Part shown: one piece after another, positions 28,499 through 37,522 of the stretch
Layout: every line of letters starts with the position of its first letter
Numbering within the stretch: position 1 is the first letter of the stretch
Assembly: GCF_001202025.1 (NCBI RefSeq)
Contig: NZ_LGHS01000046.1
Location: 186,001 to 250,000 of the forward strand
Source of the DNA: Pseudorhodobacter aquimaris
GTDB taxonomy: Bacteria > Pseudomonadota > Alphaproteobacteria > Rhodobacterales > Rhodobacteraceae
Length of the DNA stretch: 64,000 nt
Direction of reading: 5' to 3'
Position numbers and translations under genes: made by a program
Notes under the pieces: model-generated
Seen by the model: the letters and a program-made list of their open reading frames with translations, nothing else
Database searches by the model: none
What the model was told of the DNA's origin: nothing

Positions 28499-29885
28499 AA
28501 CATATAGACAAACTTTGGGATGTGGTCGTGGTCGGCGGTGGCAATGCCGCGCTTTGTGCCGCGATAGAGGCGGCCGAGGCGGGTGCAAGTGTTATCATTC
28601 TGGAAGGGGCGCCCAAGGATTACCGTGGCGGCAACTCCCGCCATACCCGTAACTTCCGTTGTATGCACCAAGGCCCGCTGTCGGTGCTGACCGATGCCTA
28701 TGAAGAGGCGAATATTACGACGACCTGTTGCTTGTGACCAAAGGCAAGACAGATGAGCATCTGGCGCGGCTTGCCATTCGCACCTCGGAAACCTGCCTGC
28801 CATGGATGGAAAAGCAGGGCGTTCGGTTTCAGCCCTCGCTTTCGGGCACGTTGTCGCTGTCGCGCACCAATGCGTTTTTCCTTGGCGGCGGCAAGGCGCT
28901 GGTGAATGCCTATTACAACCGTGTTGAGGATCTGGGCGTGACCGTCGTCTATGAGGCGCAGGTTCAGCATGTGGATATCGAGGATGGCACCTTTCGCGGC
29001 GTTGACTGCGCAATCGCCGGGGCGCCGGCACGGGTGAACGGCCGTGCGGTGGTGCTTGCCTCGGGCGGATTTCAGGCCGATCTGGACTGGCTGGCGCGGG
29101 CCTGGGGGCCTGCGGCGCGCAATTTCCTGATCCGGGGTACGCCCTATAACCGGGGTGTCGTGCTGAAGGATATGCTGGATCAGGGCGCGGAATCGGTGGG
29201 CGATCCGACGCAATGCCATGCGGTTGCCATCGACGGGCGTGCGCCAAAGTTTGACGGCGGTATCGTGACGCGGCTCGATTGTGTGCCGTTCTCCGTGGTC
29301 GTCAACCGCGACAGCCAACGCTTTTATAACGAGGGTGAGGATGTCTGGCCCAAACGCTATGCGATCTGGGGCCGCTTGGTGGCCGCACAACCCGATCAGG
29401 TCGCCTATTCCATCATCGACAGCCAGAGCATTAATGCCTTCATGCCTTCGGTTTTTCCGCCCGTAGTGGCCGATACGATCGAGAAATTGGGGGAAAAGCT
29501 GGGCCTGTCCGGCACGGCCCTGAAGGAAACGATTGATACATTCAACGCCGCCTGCCGTCCCGGCACCTTCCACGGCAATGAATTGGACGGGCTGGCCACC
29601 GAAGGGTTGGAGCCGCCCAAGACCAACTGGGCCCGCCCCATCACCAAGCCGCCCTTCTATGGCTATGCGCTGCGCCCCGGTGTGACCTTTACCTATTTGG
29701 GGCTGAAGGTGGATGACACCGCACGGGTCACAGGGACCAATGGACTTATGACCAACGTCTGGGCCGCAGGCGAAATCATGGCAGGCTCGATCCTCGGGCA
29801 GGGCTATCTGGCTGGGTTCGGGATGACCATCGGCACCGTATTTGGACGTATCGCAGGCAAGGAGGCCGCAAAACATGTCGCTTGA
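28495..29885 (+). pseudogene. tcuA: Tricarballylate dehydrogenase TcuA, frameshifted
   Basis: Two frames together encode a complete FAD-dependent tricarballylate dehydrogenase of about 463 residues. The first frame (28495-28737) has the dinucleotide motif VVVGGGNAALCAAIEAAEAG and RGGNSRHTRNFRCMH, and the second (to 29885) has GVRFQPSLSGTLSLS, FFLGGGKALVNAYY and WAAGEIM. Reading GAA TAT TAC GAC GAC after 28709 restores the expected E-Y-Y-D-D-L sequence, so exactly one base is missing near 28709-28710. TcuA oxidises tricarballylate to cis-aconitate. With one base restored the gene would be intact, so this may be a sequencing error. It overlaps the ends of gntR (ATGA) and tcuB (11 bases). Confidence 0.82.
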
Positions 29886-30960
29886 AACGATAAATCTTGC
29901 CGGGCTGGACCTGACACAAGAAGCGCGCCGTCAGGTCGAGATTTGCAACGCCTGCCGTTACTGTGAAGGGTTCTGTTCCGTATTTCCCGCAATCGCCGAA
30001 AAGCGGATGTTTGCGGATGGCGATATCACCCAGCTTGCCAGCCTGTGCCACAATTGTCAGGGCTGCTATCATGCCTGCCAATATACCGCCCCGCATGAAT
30101 TTAACCTGAACCTGCCCGCCATTCTGGCCGAAGTGCGCCATGACAGCTGGGATCGTTTTGCATGGCCCCGCGCCTTTGCCGGCGCGTTCCAGCGCAGTGG
30201 TGTTGCAATCGGTCTGGCGCTGGTTGCCGGGTTTGCGTTGCTGTTTGCGGCACTTGTGGCCCTGCGCCCCGAATCGGGTGAGGGTTTTTATGCCTTTCTG
30301 GCGCATACCGCCATGGTCGCGATTTTTGCGCCCGCTTTCCTTGGTCCCTTGGCGGTGATTGCGATTGGTCTGCGCCGCTATTGGGTTGAGGTCGGCGGTG
30401 CGCCGATCCGGCTGTCGCATCTGCGTGCGGCCTTTGCCAGTGCGGCAACCATGCGCAACCTCGGTGGCGGACAAGGGCAGGGCTGTAACTTTGAGAACGG
30501 CAACCGTTTTTCCAACAAGCGGCGCATGGCGCATCAGATGGTCATGTACGGGTTTTTGCTTTGCTTTGCGGCGACCTCGAGCGGCACATTGATGCATTAC
30601 CTGTTAGGGATGGAAGCACCTTACGGACTGTTTTCATTGCCTAAATTGCTGGGCGTTCCGGGTGGGGTGTTGTTGACGCTTGGCGCGGTCTGGCTGGTGT
30701 CGCTCAAGATGCGCTCGGAAAAAGCGTTGGGCGCTGCGAGTGCCTGGGGCGGAGAGATGGCCTTTGTGATCTTGCTGGGGCTGACGGGGTTCACGGGGCT
30801 TGCGCTTTATGCGGCGACGGGTACGGCGCTTGTGGGGCCACTGCTTGCGGTGCATCTGGGGGCGGTGCTGGCGTTCTTCCTGACCACGCCCTATTCCAAG
30901 ATGGTGCACGGATTTTACCGTCTGGCGGCCCTGATCCGCGATGCGCAAACCAAGGGCTAG
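29875..30960 (+). CDS. tcuB: Tricarballylate utilisation protein TcuB (Fe-S/membrane electron carrier)
   Basis: The 361-residue protein starts with two ferredoxin-like cysteine clusters (CNACRYCEGFC and CHNCQGCYHAC, residues about 22-65), followed by a membrane domain of about six helices with histidines suited to haem binding. TcuB reoxidises the FADH2 of TcuA and passes electrons to the quinone pool. The ATG at 29875 has GGAGG nine bases upstream. Its stop overlaps that of the convergent tctE by three bases. In Salmonella a TcuC permease follows; here the permease role seems to be taken by the TctCAB system. Confidence 0.88.
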   Translation: MSLETINLAGLDLTQEARRQVEICNACRYCEGFCSVFPAIAEKRMFADGDITQLASLCHNCQGCYHACQYTAPHEFNLNLPAILAEVRHDSWDRFAWPRAFAGAFQRSGVAIGLALVAGFALLFAALVALRPESGEGFYAFLAHTAMVAIFAPAFLGPLAVIAIGLRRYWVEVGGAPIRLSHLRAAFASAATMRNLGGGQGQGCNFENGNRFSNKRRMAHQMVMYGFLLCFAATSSGTLMHYLLGMEAPYGLFSLPKLLGVPGGVLLTLGAVWLVSLKMRSEKALGAASAWGGEMAFVILLGLTGFTGLALYAATGTALVGPLLAVHLGAVLAFFLTTPYSKMVHGFYRLAALIRDAQTKG

Positions 30961-32342
30961 GGCTGTTCCCTTTGACCCGCCAGCGGGATGCGCAATTCAA
31001 ACAGCGCGCCCCGCTGGCTCTCCAGAACCCGGGCGGTTCCGCCATGGGTCTCGGCGATCTTGCGCACGATGGCCAGCCCAAGCCCGCATCCGCCTGAACT
31101 GTCGTCATTCAGGCGGATGAAGCGGTCAAAGATACGATCATGCATATCTGGCGGGATGCCGGGGCCGTTGTCTTGCACGGTGATCGCCACATCCTCCGGC
31201 CCGAAAGTTACCGTCAGCGCAACCTTGCCGCCATTGGGACAGCCGTAGTGGCTGGCGTTGTCCAACAGGTTCTCGATTGCCTCTGACAGCATAATCTGAT
31301 CCCCAAAGACAGGACATGGCTCGCCCGACGTGTTGAATGACACCTCAATCCCGCTGCGCATCCCCTGTTCAGCAAAACGTATGGTAAGCTCTTGCGCGAG
31401 GGCGTTGATATTCAGGGTTTGCCAGTTCTCGGCGTCGCTGCGCCCCCGCGCTTTATCCATCGACAGCAATTGCTGTGTGAGGCGGCCTGTTCTGCGGGCG
31501 GTCTCGGCAAGCTCGGCCACGCGCTGGCGCAGAACGGCCTCATCGGGGGCGGTGGTGGCGGCCTCGGCCTGGGCCTGAATGGCGGCGATGGGGTTGCGCA
31601 GTTGATGGGCGGCGTCAGAGATAAAGGCATCGCGCAGGGCGAAGGCCTCGGTCAGGCGCGCGAACAGCGAATTGACCGCGCCGACCAGATTGCGCACCTC
31701 TTTGGGAACCACGCGTTTGATTGGCCGAAGATCGCCGGCAGAACGTTCCGCAACGGCCTCTCGCAGTTGCAAAAGGGGTCTGAGGCCAAGGTTGATCCCG
31801 AACCAGACCAAAAGCCCTGCTGCGGCGACGACAACCGTCATCAACACCACCGATTGCCCGAAAAGCTGAAGGCTGAGCGCCTCTCGCTGACCCTTGGTTT
31901 GCCAGACATCCACGGTGACCCAGCCGCCAAAATCCTGTTCGGCGATGAATTCGCGCAGGGTGACAACGCGCACGGGCTGGCCAAAGCTGGTGGCATCGTA
32001 AAAATACGGGATGCCGGTGTCGATTCCTGCCGAATCCGGCCGTGGCGGCGCGTCGGAATAGCCGGTCACAAATCGCCCATCGGGGCCTTCAATGCGGTAA
32101 TAGACCGGATCTCCCAGTGCATCGGTCAGCGCGTCCAGAAGCTGCTCGGTCAGCATATCGCCATCGCTCAGCACCACATCGCGCGAGATGGTCAGCGCGA
32201 CAGCCAAAAGCGTGTCGTCGTAAAGCTGCTGCGACATACGCTCGGCCATGACAAAGCGCGCCGCTGCCGCCAGACAGGCGACCAAGACAAGCGGCATGAT
32301 GATCAGCACGAACAGGCGGCTGCGCAAGGACCAATGGTTCAT
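30957..32342 (-). CDS. tctE: TctE-type sensor histidine kinase
   Basis: A 461-residue membrane kinase with two membrane helices (about 10-32 and 162-186) bracketing a periplasmic sensing domain, a HAMP-like linker, the phosphoacceptor H246 in ISDAAHQLRNPIAA, and a HATPase domain with DNASHYG, DNGPGIPP and GCGLGLAI boxes. TctE partners sense tricarboxylates outside the cytoplasmic membrane. Its ATG overlaps the stop of tctD by four bases (32339-32342). The location beside tcuAB and tctCAB supports a tricarboxylate signal. Confidence 0.87.
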   Translation of the reverse strand: MNHWSLRSRLFVLIIMPLVLVACLAAAARFVMAERMSQQLYDDTLLAVALTISRDVVLSDGDMLTEQLLDALTDALGDPVYYRIEGPDGRFVTGYSDAPPRPDSAGIDTGIPYFYDATSFGQPVRVVTLREFIAEQDFGGWVTVDVWQTKGQREALSLQLFGQSVVLMTVVVAAAGLLVWFGINLGLRPLLQLREAVAERSAGDLRPIKRVVPKEVRNLVGAVNSLFARLTEAFALRDAFISDAAHQLRNPIAAIQAQAEAATTAPDEAVLRQRVAELAETARRTGRLTQQLLSMDKARGRSDAENWQTLNINALAQELTIRFAEQGMRSGIEVSFNTSGEPCPVFGDQIMLSEAIENLLDNASHYGCPNGGKVALTVTFGPEDVAITVQDNGPGIPPDMHDRIFDRFIRLNDDSSGGCGLGLAIVRKIAETHGGTARVLESQRGALFELRIPLAGQREQP

Positions 32343-33010
32343 GCGGGCGTGTCATCCAACAGATATCCCAAGCCGCGCGCGGTGCGGATGGTCACGCCGG
32401 TATTGGCCAGTTTGCGCCGCAGGCGAGAGATCAAAAGCTCCACCGCATTGGCCTCTACCTCGGAGCCGATGCCGTAAAGCGTATCCGCGATCCGCTCTTT
32501 GGAGACAATCCTTCCGCTATGGTCCATCAGACATTCCAAGAGGGCCAATTCACGGCGGGGCAGGTCAATCGGCCCTGCGGGGCCAATGACGGTGCGGGCG
32601 GTCTGGTTGAACTGGATCAGGCCGATTTCACGGATGCCGGTCTGGATATCTGCGCGCCGCCGTGACAGGGCGCGGATCCGGGCGGTCAGCTCTGCCATGT
32701 CAAAGGGTTTGACCAGATAGTCATCCGCCCCCGCATCCAGCCCTGTGACGCGGTCGCTTAAATCACTGCGCGCGGTCAGCATGATTATGGGTATGCCAGA
32801 GCCTTGTTTGCGCAGGGCGCGCACGATCTCGACCCCGTTGAGCCCGGGCAGGTTGATGTCGATGACCGCGATATCGCCCCCCTCGGAGGCAAGGAAGCGG
32901 TAAGCCTCATCACCGTCGTTCAGCCAGTCGACAGCATAGCCCTGATCGCGCAGGGCATTCGCAACCCCCTGTGCGAGGCTTTCATTGTCTTCGACCAGTA
33001 CAATCCGCAT
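32339..33010 (-). CDS. tctD: TctD-type OmpR-family response regulator
   Basis: A 223-residue regulator with a receiver domain (about 1-115; phospho-acceptor D51 in VIDINLPGLNG, K in DYLVKPFDM) and an OmpR-type winged helix (about 130-218, ELLISRLRRKL and TARGLGYLL). The ATG at 33010 gives the canonical MRIVLVEDN start. It is first in the tctDE pair and divergent from tctC; the tandem repeat upstream (33030-33049) is a likely binding site for itself. Confidence 0.9.
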   Translation of the reverse strand: MRIVLVEDNESLAQGVANALRDQGYAVDWLNDGDEAYRFLASEGGDIAVIDINLPGLNGVEIVRALRKQGSGIPIIMLTARSDLSDRVTGLDAGADDYLVKPFDMAELTARIRALSRRRADIQTGIREIGLIQFNQTARTVIGPAGPIDLPRRELALLECLMDHSGRIVSKERIADTLYGIGSEVEANAVELLISRLRRKLANTGVTIRTARGLGYLLDDTPA

Positions 33011-33029
33011 TTGTTTGCCCGCATTAGGG

Positions 33030-33049
33030 TTTCGACAGGTTTTCGACAG
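33030..33049. promoter_or_regulatory. Tandem 11-bp-phased direct repeat, candidate TctD site
   Basis: TTTCGACAG occurs twice (33030-33038 and 33041-33049) with an 11-base period, one helical turn, as expected for head-to-tail OmpR-family dimers. It lies 20 bases upstream of tctD and 140 bases upstream of tctC. A 6-bp inverted repeat ATGCAC/GTGCAT follows at 33051-33069. Confidence 0.5.
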
Positions 33050-33188
33050 CATGCACAAATACGGTGCATTTTATCAAGTCGCTTTGGGGGACGTTGTTTG
33101 CGGCGACTTATTAGGGGCACGACATTTTTGGTGCAATAGCACAAGATATCGGGCAACCTTGTTAGTAATACATGGGAGAGGAAGTAAC

Positions 33189-34295
33189 ATGACCAATTTA
33201 TTCTCAACAACGCGCCGCGGCGCGCTTGGGCTTGCACTCGGTGCGGCTGCCACTTTCGGGCTTGCGATGCCTGCGGCGGCAGAGGTTTCCTTTGAGGGCA
33301 AAACGATCGAGTTCATCATTCCGTTTTCTGCGGGTGGCGGCTCTGACACTTGGGCGCGTTTCAATGCGCCGCTTTTGGGGAAATACCTGCCTGGAAACCC
33401 GACGATTGTTGTGGTGAACGAGCCCGGCGGCGGGTCGACCAAAGGGTCCAACCTCTTTGCGGCGCGGGCCAAGCCTGACGGGTTGACGGTGCTGGGCACC
33501 TCTGGCTCTACGCAGTTCCCCTATCTTTTGGGCGATCCGCGCGTGCGCTATGAATATGCCGACTGGGAGATCGTGATGGCCGCGCCGACGGGTGGTGTGG
33601 CCTATGTCTCGCCGTCGACCGGCGTTTCCTCCTTTGAGGAGATTGGCAAGCTCAAGGGGCAAAAGCTGATCTATGCAAGCCAGGGGGCGACCTCGCTTGA
33701 TCTGGTGCCGCTTTTGGGATTCAAACAGTTGGGCCTTGATGTGCAGCACGTCTTTGGTTTCAAAGGTCGCGGCGATGGCCGTCTGGCGTTTGAGCGGGGC
33801 GAGACCAACATCGATTATCAAACCTCCTCGGCCTATATCAAGAACGTGGAGCCATTGGTGGAGGCTGGCACAGCCGTGCCTTTGTTCAGCTGGGGCGCTT
33901 TGGATGAAGACGGCAACCCTGTGCGGGACCCGACCTTCCCCGATCTGCCCGATTTCTCAGAAGCCTATGAGCTGATGACCGGCAACGCCCCCGAAGGCCC
34001 GGGGTTTGATGCCTATTTCGCCTTCTTTACCGCAGGTTTCCCGGCGCAAAAGATGATGTTCCTGCCCAAAGGCACCCCGCAAGAGATTGTGGACGTCTAT
34101 CAAGCGGCTGTGACAGAGATGAAGAAAGACCCGGATTATATCGCCAACAAGGAAGCCATTCTTGGCACCTATGAGCAGGTCACCGGCAAGGCGGCAGATA
34201 CGCTTTATAAGCGCGGCACCGTGATTTCGCCAGAGTTGCGCAAGCAGGTGGTCGATATGCTGGCTGCTGAATACAACGTCAAACTCGGCGATTGA
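33189..34295 (+). CDS. tctC: Tripartite tricarboxylate transporter substrate-binding protein TctC
   Basis: A 368-residue periplasmic binding protein. A cleavable signal peptide with an RR pair covers about residues 1-31 (ending AMPAAAEV). The mature N-terminus carries the family signature IEFIIPFSAGGGSDTWAR and a later FVNEP-like VVVNEPGGGSTKGSN segment that forms the carboxylate-binding loops. It captures tricarboxylates and delivers them to TctA/TctB. The ribosome site is GGAGAGGAAG. A strong hairpin separates it from the permease gene. Confidence 0.9.
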   Translation: MTNLFSTTRRGALGLALGAAATFGLAMPAAAEVSFEGKTIEFIIPFSAGGGSDTWARFNAPLLGKYLPGNPTIVVVNEPGGGSTKGSNLFAARAKPDGLTVLGTSGSTQFPYLLGDPRVRYEYADWEIVMAAPTGGVAYVSPSTGVSSFEEIGKLKGQKLIYASQGATSLDLVPLLGFKQLGLDVQHVFGFKGRGDGRLAFERGETNIDYQTSSAYIKNVEPLVEAGTAVPLFSWGALDEDGNPVRDPTFPDLPDFSEAYELMTGNAPEGPGFDAYFAFFTAGFPAQKMMFLPKGTPQEIVDVYQAAVTEMKKDPDYIANKEAILGTYEQVTGKAADTLYKRGTVISPELRKQVVDMLAAEYNVKLGD

Positions 34296-34303
34296 TACCT
34301 TTG

Positions 34304-34332
34304 CGGCGGCCCCCCGTTCGGGTGGGCCGCCG
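34304..34332 (+). other. Intercistronic hairpin between tctC and the tctA-tctB gene
   Basis: CGGCGGCCC (34304-34312) and GGGCCGCCG (34324-34332) form perfect 9-bp arms. No T-run follows. Such hairpins commonly protect the upstream mRNA or partly terminate, giving more binding protein than permease. Confidence 0.55.
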
Positions 34333-34401
34333 ATCCCGATACTCGCATCGAAACCGTCGTAAGTCCGGTGCGCCCCCGTGTGCCGGTCGGGAGAATTTCA
34401 T

Positions 34402-36381
34402 ATGATTGACACACTGCTTACAGCCTTCGCTACCCTGATGACATTCCAGCACATGGCTTACATGCTGCTTGGCGTGGTTGTGGGGTTGACGATTGGTGTT
34501 ATTCCGGGCCTTGGCGGGATCGCCGGGCTTTCCTTGCTGGTGCCGTTTCTATACGGCATGGACCCGATTTCGGCGCTGGGAATGTTGATCGGCCTTGTGG
34601 CCGTTATCCCCACCTCGGACACTTTTGCATCCGTCTTGATGGGCATCCCTGGGTCGAGCGCCAGTCAGGCCACCGTGCTTGACGGCTTTCCTTTGGCCAA
34701 ACAGGGCCAGGCGGCGCGCGCCTTGTCGGCGGCCTTCATCTCATCGCTGTTCGGTGGCATCGTCGGCGCGGTTATTTTGACGTTCTTCGTTCTGGTTGCG
34801 CGGCCGTTGATCTTGCTTTTCGGATCGGCGGAATTGTTCATGCTGGCACTGTTCGGCCTCTCGATGGTCGCGGTTCTGGCGGGGCGAAGCCTGCCCAAGG
34901 GCTTGGCCGCTGCGGTGATCGGGCTTTTGATCGGCTCTATCGGAGCGGCACCTGCGACCGGTGAATTCCGGATGATCTTTGGCACTGAATACCTTTATGA
35001 CGGTATCCCCTTGGTCATCATCGGCCTTGGCCTGTTCGCCATTCCCGAGATTTCCGATCTTCTGCGCAAGAACGCCTCTATCGCTGAGCGTAACGCCCTT
35101 GGCAGCGGTTGGTTTCAAGGCTTGCGCGATTGGTGGGCGAACCTGTTCTTGTCCATCCGTTGTTCCGGTTTCGGCTGTCTGATCGGTGCGATTCCCGGGC
35201 TCGGCGGTTCGGTTGTGGACTGGATCGCCTATGGCCATGCGGTGCAGACGAGCAAGAAGAACCCAAACTTCGGCAATGGTGATATTCGCGGCGTGATCGC
35301 GCCCGAAAGCGCCAATAACGCGATGCAGGGCGGTGCCCTTTTGCCGACGATGCTGTTTGGGATTCCGGGCTCGGGCTCTATGGCGGTGTTCCTTGGCGGT
35401 ATGGTTCTGATCGGGATTGAGCCGGGGCCATCCATGGTCGGGCCGGACCTGAATATCACCTATTCGATCATATGGTCGCTGGCGCTGGCCAATATCATGG
35501 GGGCGGGCATCTGTATGATGCTGGCGCAGCCGATCTCCAAGCTGACATCGGTGCCGTTCCATTATCTTGCGCCGTTCATGATCGCACTGATCTGTTTTGC
35601 GGCGTTTCAGGCAACGCGTGACCTGTCGGATCTGGTGGCCTTGTTGGTTATCGGCGTTGTCGGGATATTGATGAAACGGTTTGGCTGGCCACGTCCGGCC
35701 TTGCTGATCGGTTTCGTGTTGGCGCCGCAGGCCGAGACTTTCTTTTACCAGGCATTGCAGTTCAACGGTTGGGGGTTCCTGATCCGTCCAGGCGTGTTGA
35801 TTATCGCCGCAATGACCATAGCCTCGGTATATTTCGGGCTAAAGAACCGCGTCGATGATACCGGCACTTCGGGCGAAAGCGTGGTAACCTCTCATGCCAG
35901 CCGCACCATCCAGATCGGTTTTGCCCTTGCGATGATGGCTTTCTTTGCCGTCGCGCTTTGGGATGCGGTGGCACATTCCTTCCTTGGTGCGGTGTTTCCG
36001 CTTGGGGTTGGGGTGGTTGGTCTGGTTTTTGGGCTAATCTTGTTGGTTCATTTGTGGCGCGGACAGGCGGATCACCCGGCGTTCTTTGATTATGAGATTG
36101 TCGGGGATCACGTTGGCAACAGTGGCAACAGCTGGTTCTGGACGGGTCCTGCGTGGATCGCGGGTCTTGTTGCTGCCACGGCTCTGGTCGGTTTCTATAT
36201 CTCGATGATCCTGTTCTTTGTCGCCTTCTTGCGGCTGCGGGCAAAGGCGTCGTGGTTGATGACGGTCGTGCTGACGCTTGCGGCTGCTGCGCTTATTCTG
36301 GCGATGGCCTATATGCTTAGCCTGAACTTCCCGTCGGGCTGGTTGCAAGGTGCCTATGATCTGCCTTGGCCGATTCGTTAA
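34402..36381 (+). CDS. tctA: Fused tripartite tricarboxylate transporter permease TctA-TctB
   Basis: The 659-residue membrane protein starts with a full TctA domain (about residues 1-500, some twelve helices, with the duplicated signature GVIPGLGGIAG near 33 and GAIPGLGGSVVD near 267). After a short hydrophilic linker (about 492-505) a further 150 residues hold four more helices of TctB type. TctA is normally about 500 residues and TctB a separate protein of about 150, so this looks like a single-chain large plus small permease. GGAG precedes the ATG at 34402. No separate tctB gene occurs nearby. Confidence 0.85.
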   Translation: MIDTLLTAFATLMTFQHMAYMLLGVVVGLTIGVIPGLGGIAGLSLLVPFLYGMDPISALGMLIGLVAVIPTSDTFASVLMGIPGSSASQATVLDGFPLAKQGQAARALSAAFISSLFGGIVGAVILTFFVLVARPLILLFGSAELFMLALFGLSMVAVLAGRSLPKGLAAAVIGLLIGSIGAAPATGEFRMIFGTEYLYDGIPLVIIGLGLFAIPEISDLLRKNASIAERNALGSGWFQGLRDWWANLFLSIRCSGFGCLIGAIPGLGGSVVDWIAYGHAVQTSKKNPNFGNGDIRGVIAPESANNAMQGGALLPTMLFGIPGSGSMAVFLGGMVLIGIEPGPSMVGPDLNITYSIIWSLALANIMGAGICMMLAQPISKLTSVPFHYLAPFMIALICFAAFQATRDLSDLVALLVIGVVGILMKRFGWPRPALLIGFVLAPQAETFFYQALQFNGWGFLIRPGVLIIAAMTIASVYFGLKNRVDDTGTSGESVVTSHASRTIQIGFALAMMAFFAVALWDAVAHSFLGAVFPLGVGVVGLVFGLILLVHLWRGQADHPAFFDYEIVGDHVGNSGNSWFWTGPAWIAGLVAATALVGFYISMILFFVAFLRLRAKASWLMTVVLTLAAAALILAMAYMLSLNFPSGWLQGAYDLPWPIR

Positions 36382-36393
36382 AAGGGGGTAGAT

Positions 36394-37485
36394 ATGACAC
36401 AAACAGCAATCCCGTTTTGGTTCCTGCGCGGCGGTACGTCGCGCGGGCCCTATTTCAAACGCAGCGATCTGCCCGAGGACCGCGAGACCCTGGCCGAGGT
36501 GCTGCTCGCGGTTCTCGGCTCTGGCCATCCGCTCAATATTGACGGTATCGGGGGCGGGGCGGCGGTGACCACCAAGGTTGCCATGCTGTCGCGTTCTGAT
36601 GATCCCGAGGCGGATGTGGATTACTTCTTCGCGCAGGTCTCGGTTGAGGATCGTACCGTCGATTTCAAGCCGACCTGTGGCAATATCCTGTCAGGGGTCG
36701 GGCCTGCAGCGCTGGAAATGGGGTTGGTGAAACCTTCGGGCGATGAGACCCGCATCCGCGTTCTGGCCGTCAATACCGGCGCGCGGGTAGAGGCGGTTGT
36801 TCAGACCCCTGATGGTTCGGTGAGCTATGAGGGCACTGCTGCGATTGATGGCGTGCCGGGGACGGGTGCGCCGATCTACCTCAACTTCATGGGGGTTGTC
36901 GGGTCCAGCACGGGGGCTTTGCTTCCGACAGGGGCTGCGCGCGATGTGATCGACGGGATAGAGGTGACTTGCATGGATGTTGCCATGCCGATGGTCATTG
37001 CCCGTGCTGCCGATTTTGGCCTGACCGGACATGAAAGCGCTGCCGATCTGGATGCCAACCGTGATTTCTATGCGCGGATGGAACCCATTCGGGTGGAAGC
37101 GGGCAAGCGTATGGGCATGGGCGATGTGTCCGGCTCTGTCACGCCGAAATTCGGCCTGTTGTCGAAGCCAAAAGCGGGCGGCACCATCACCGCGCGTTAT
37201 TTCATGCCTAAAAATTGCCATCCGACCATGGCGGTGACCGGCTCTCAATGTCTGGCGTCTTGCATGTTGACACCCGGCACCGTGGCCGAAGGTTTGTTTG
37301 ATGCCCCAGAAGGCAACCCTGCGCTGGTGGTGATTGAACATGCGTCGGGCACGATCGAGGTTACAGTCGATTACAGCAATGACGCCGACGGCTTTCACCT
37401 GCGCTCTGCCGGGCTTATGCGCACGGCCAGATTGCTGGCCCGCGGTGAGGTTTTTGTGCCCGCAAGCATCTGGGGCGGACATTAA
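36394..37485 (+). CDS. PrpF-family isomerase, probable aconitate or oxalomesaconate isomerase
   Basis: A 363-residue PrpF-fold protein. It shows LRGGTSRGPYF at the N-terminus, the lysine in VTTKVAM and the conserved cysteine in KPTCGNILSGVG, which form the catalytic pair in PrpF. PrpF enzymes shift the double bond in aconitates; relatives include 4-oxalomesaconate tautomerase. In this locus a trans/cis-aconitate isomerase, feeding TcuA product or imported trans-aconitate to aconitase, is the simplest inference. It begins 12 bases after the permease stop and is in the same operon. Confidence 0.75.
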   Translation: MTQTAIPFWFLRGGTSRGPYFKRSDLPEDRETLAEVLLAVLGSGHPLNIDGIGGGAAVTTKVAMLSRSDDPEADVDYFFAQVSVEDRTVDFKPTCGNILSGVGPAALEMGLVKPSGDETRIRVLAVNTGARVEAVVQTPDGSVSYEGTAAIDGVPGTGAPIYLNFMGVVGSSTGALLPTGAARDVIDGIEVTCMDVAMPMVIARAADFGLTGHESAADLDANRDFYARMEPIRVEAGKRMGMGDVSGSVTPKFGLLSKPKAGGTITARYFMPKNCHPTMAVTGSQCLASCMLTPGTVAEGLFDAPEGNPALVVIEHASGTIEVTVDYSNDADGFHLRSAGLMRTARLLARGEVFVPASIWGGH

Positions 37486-37522
37486 ACCCAACCCCCGGCC
37501 CCCATTCAGGAGATTGAAACCC

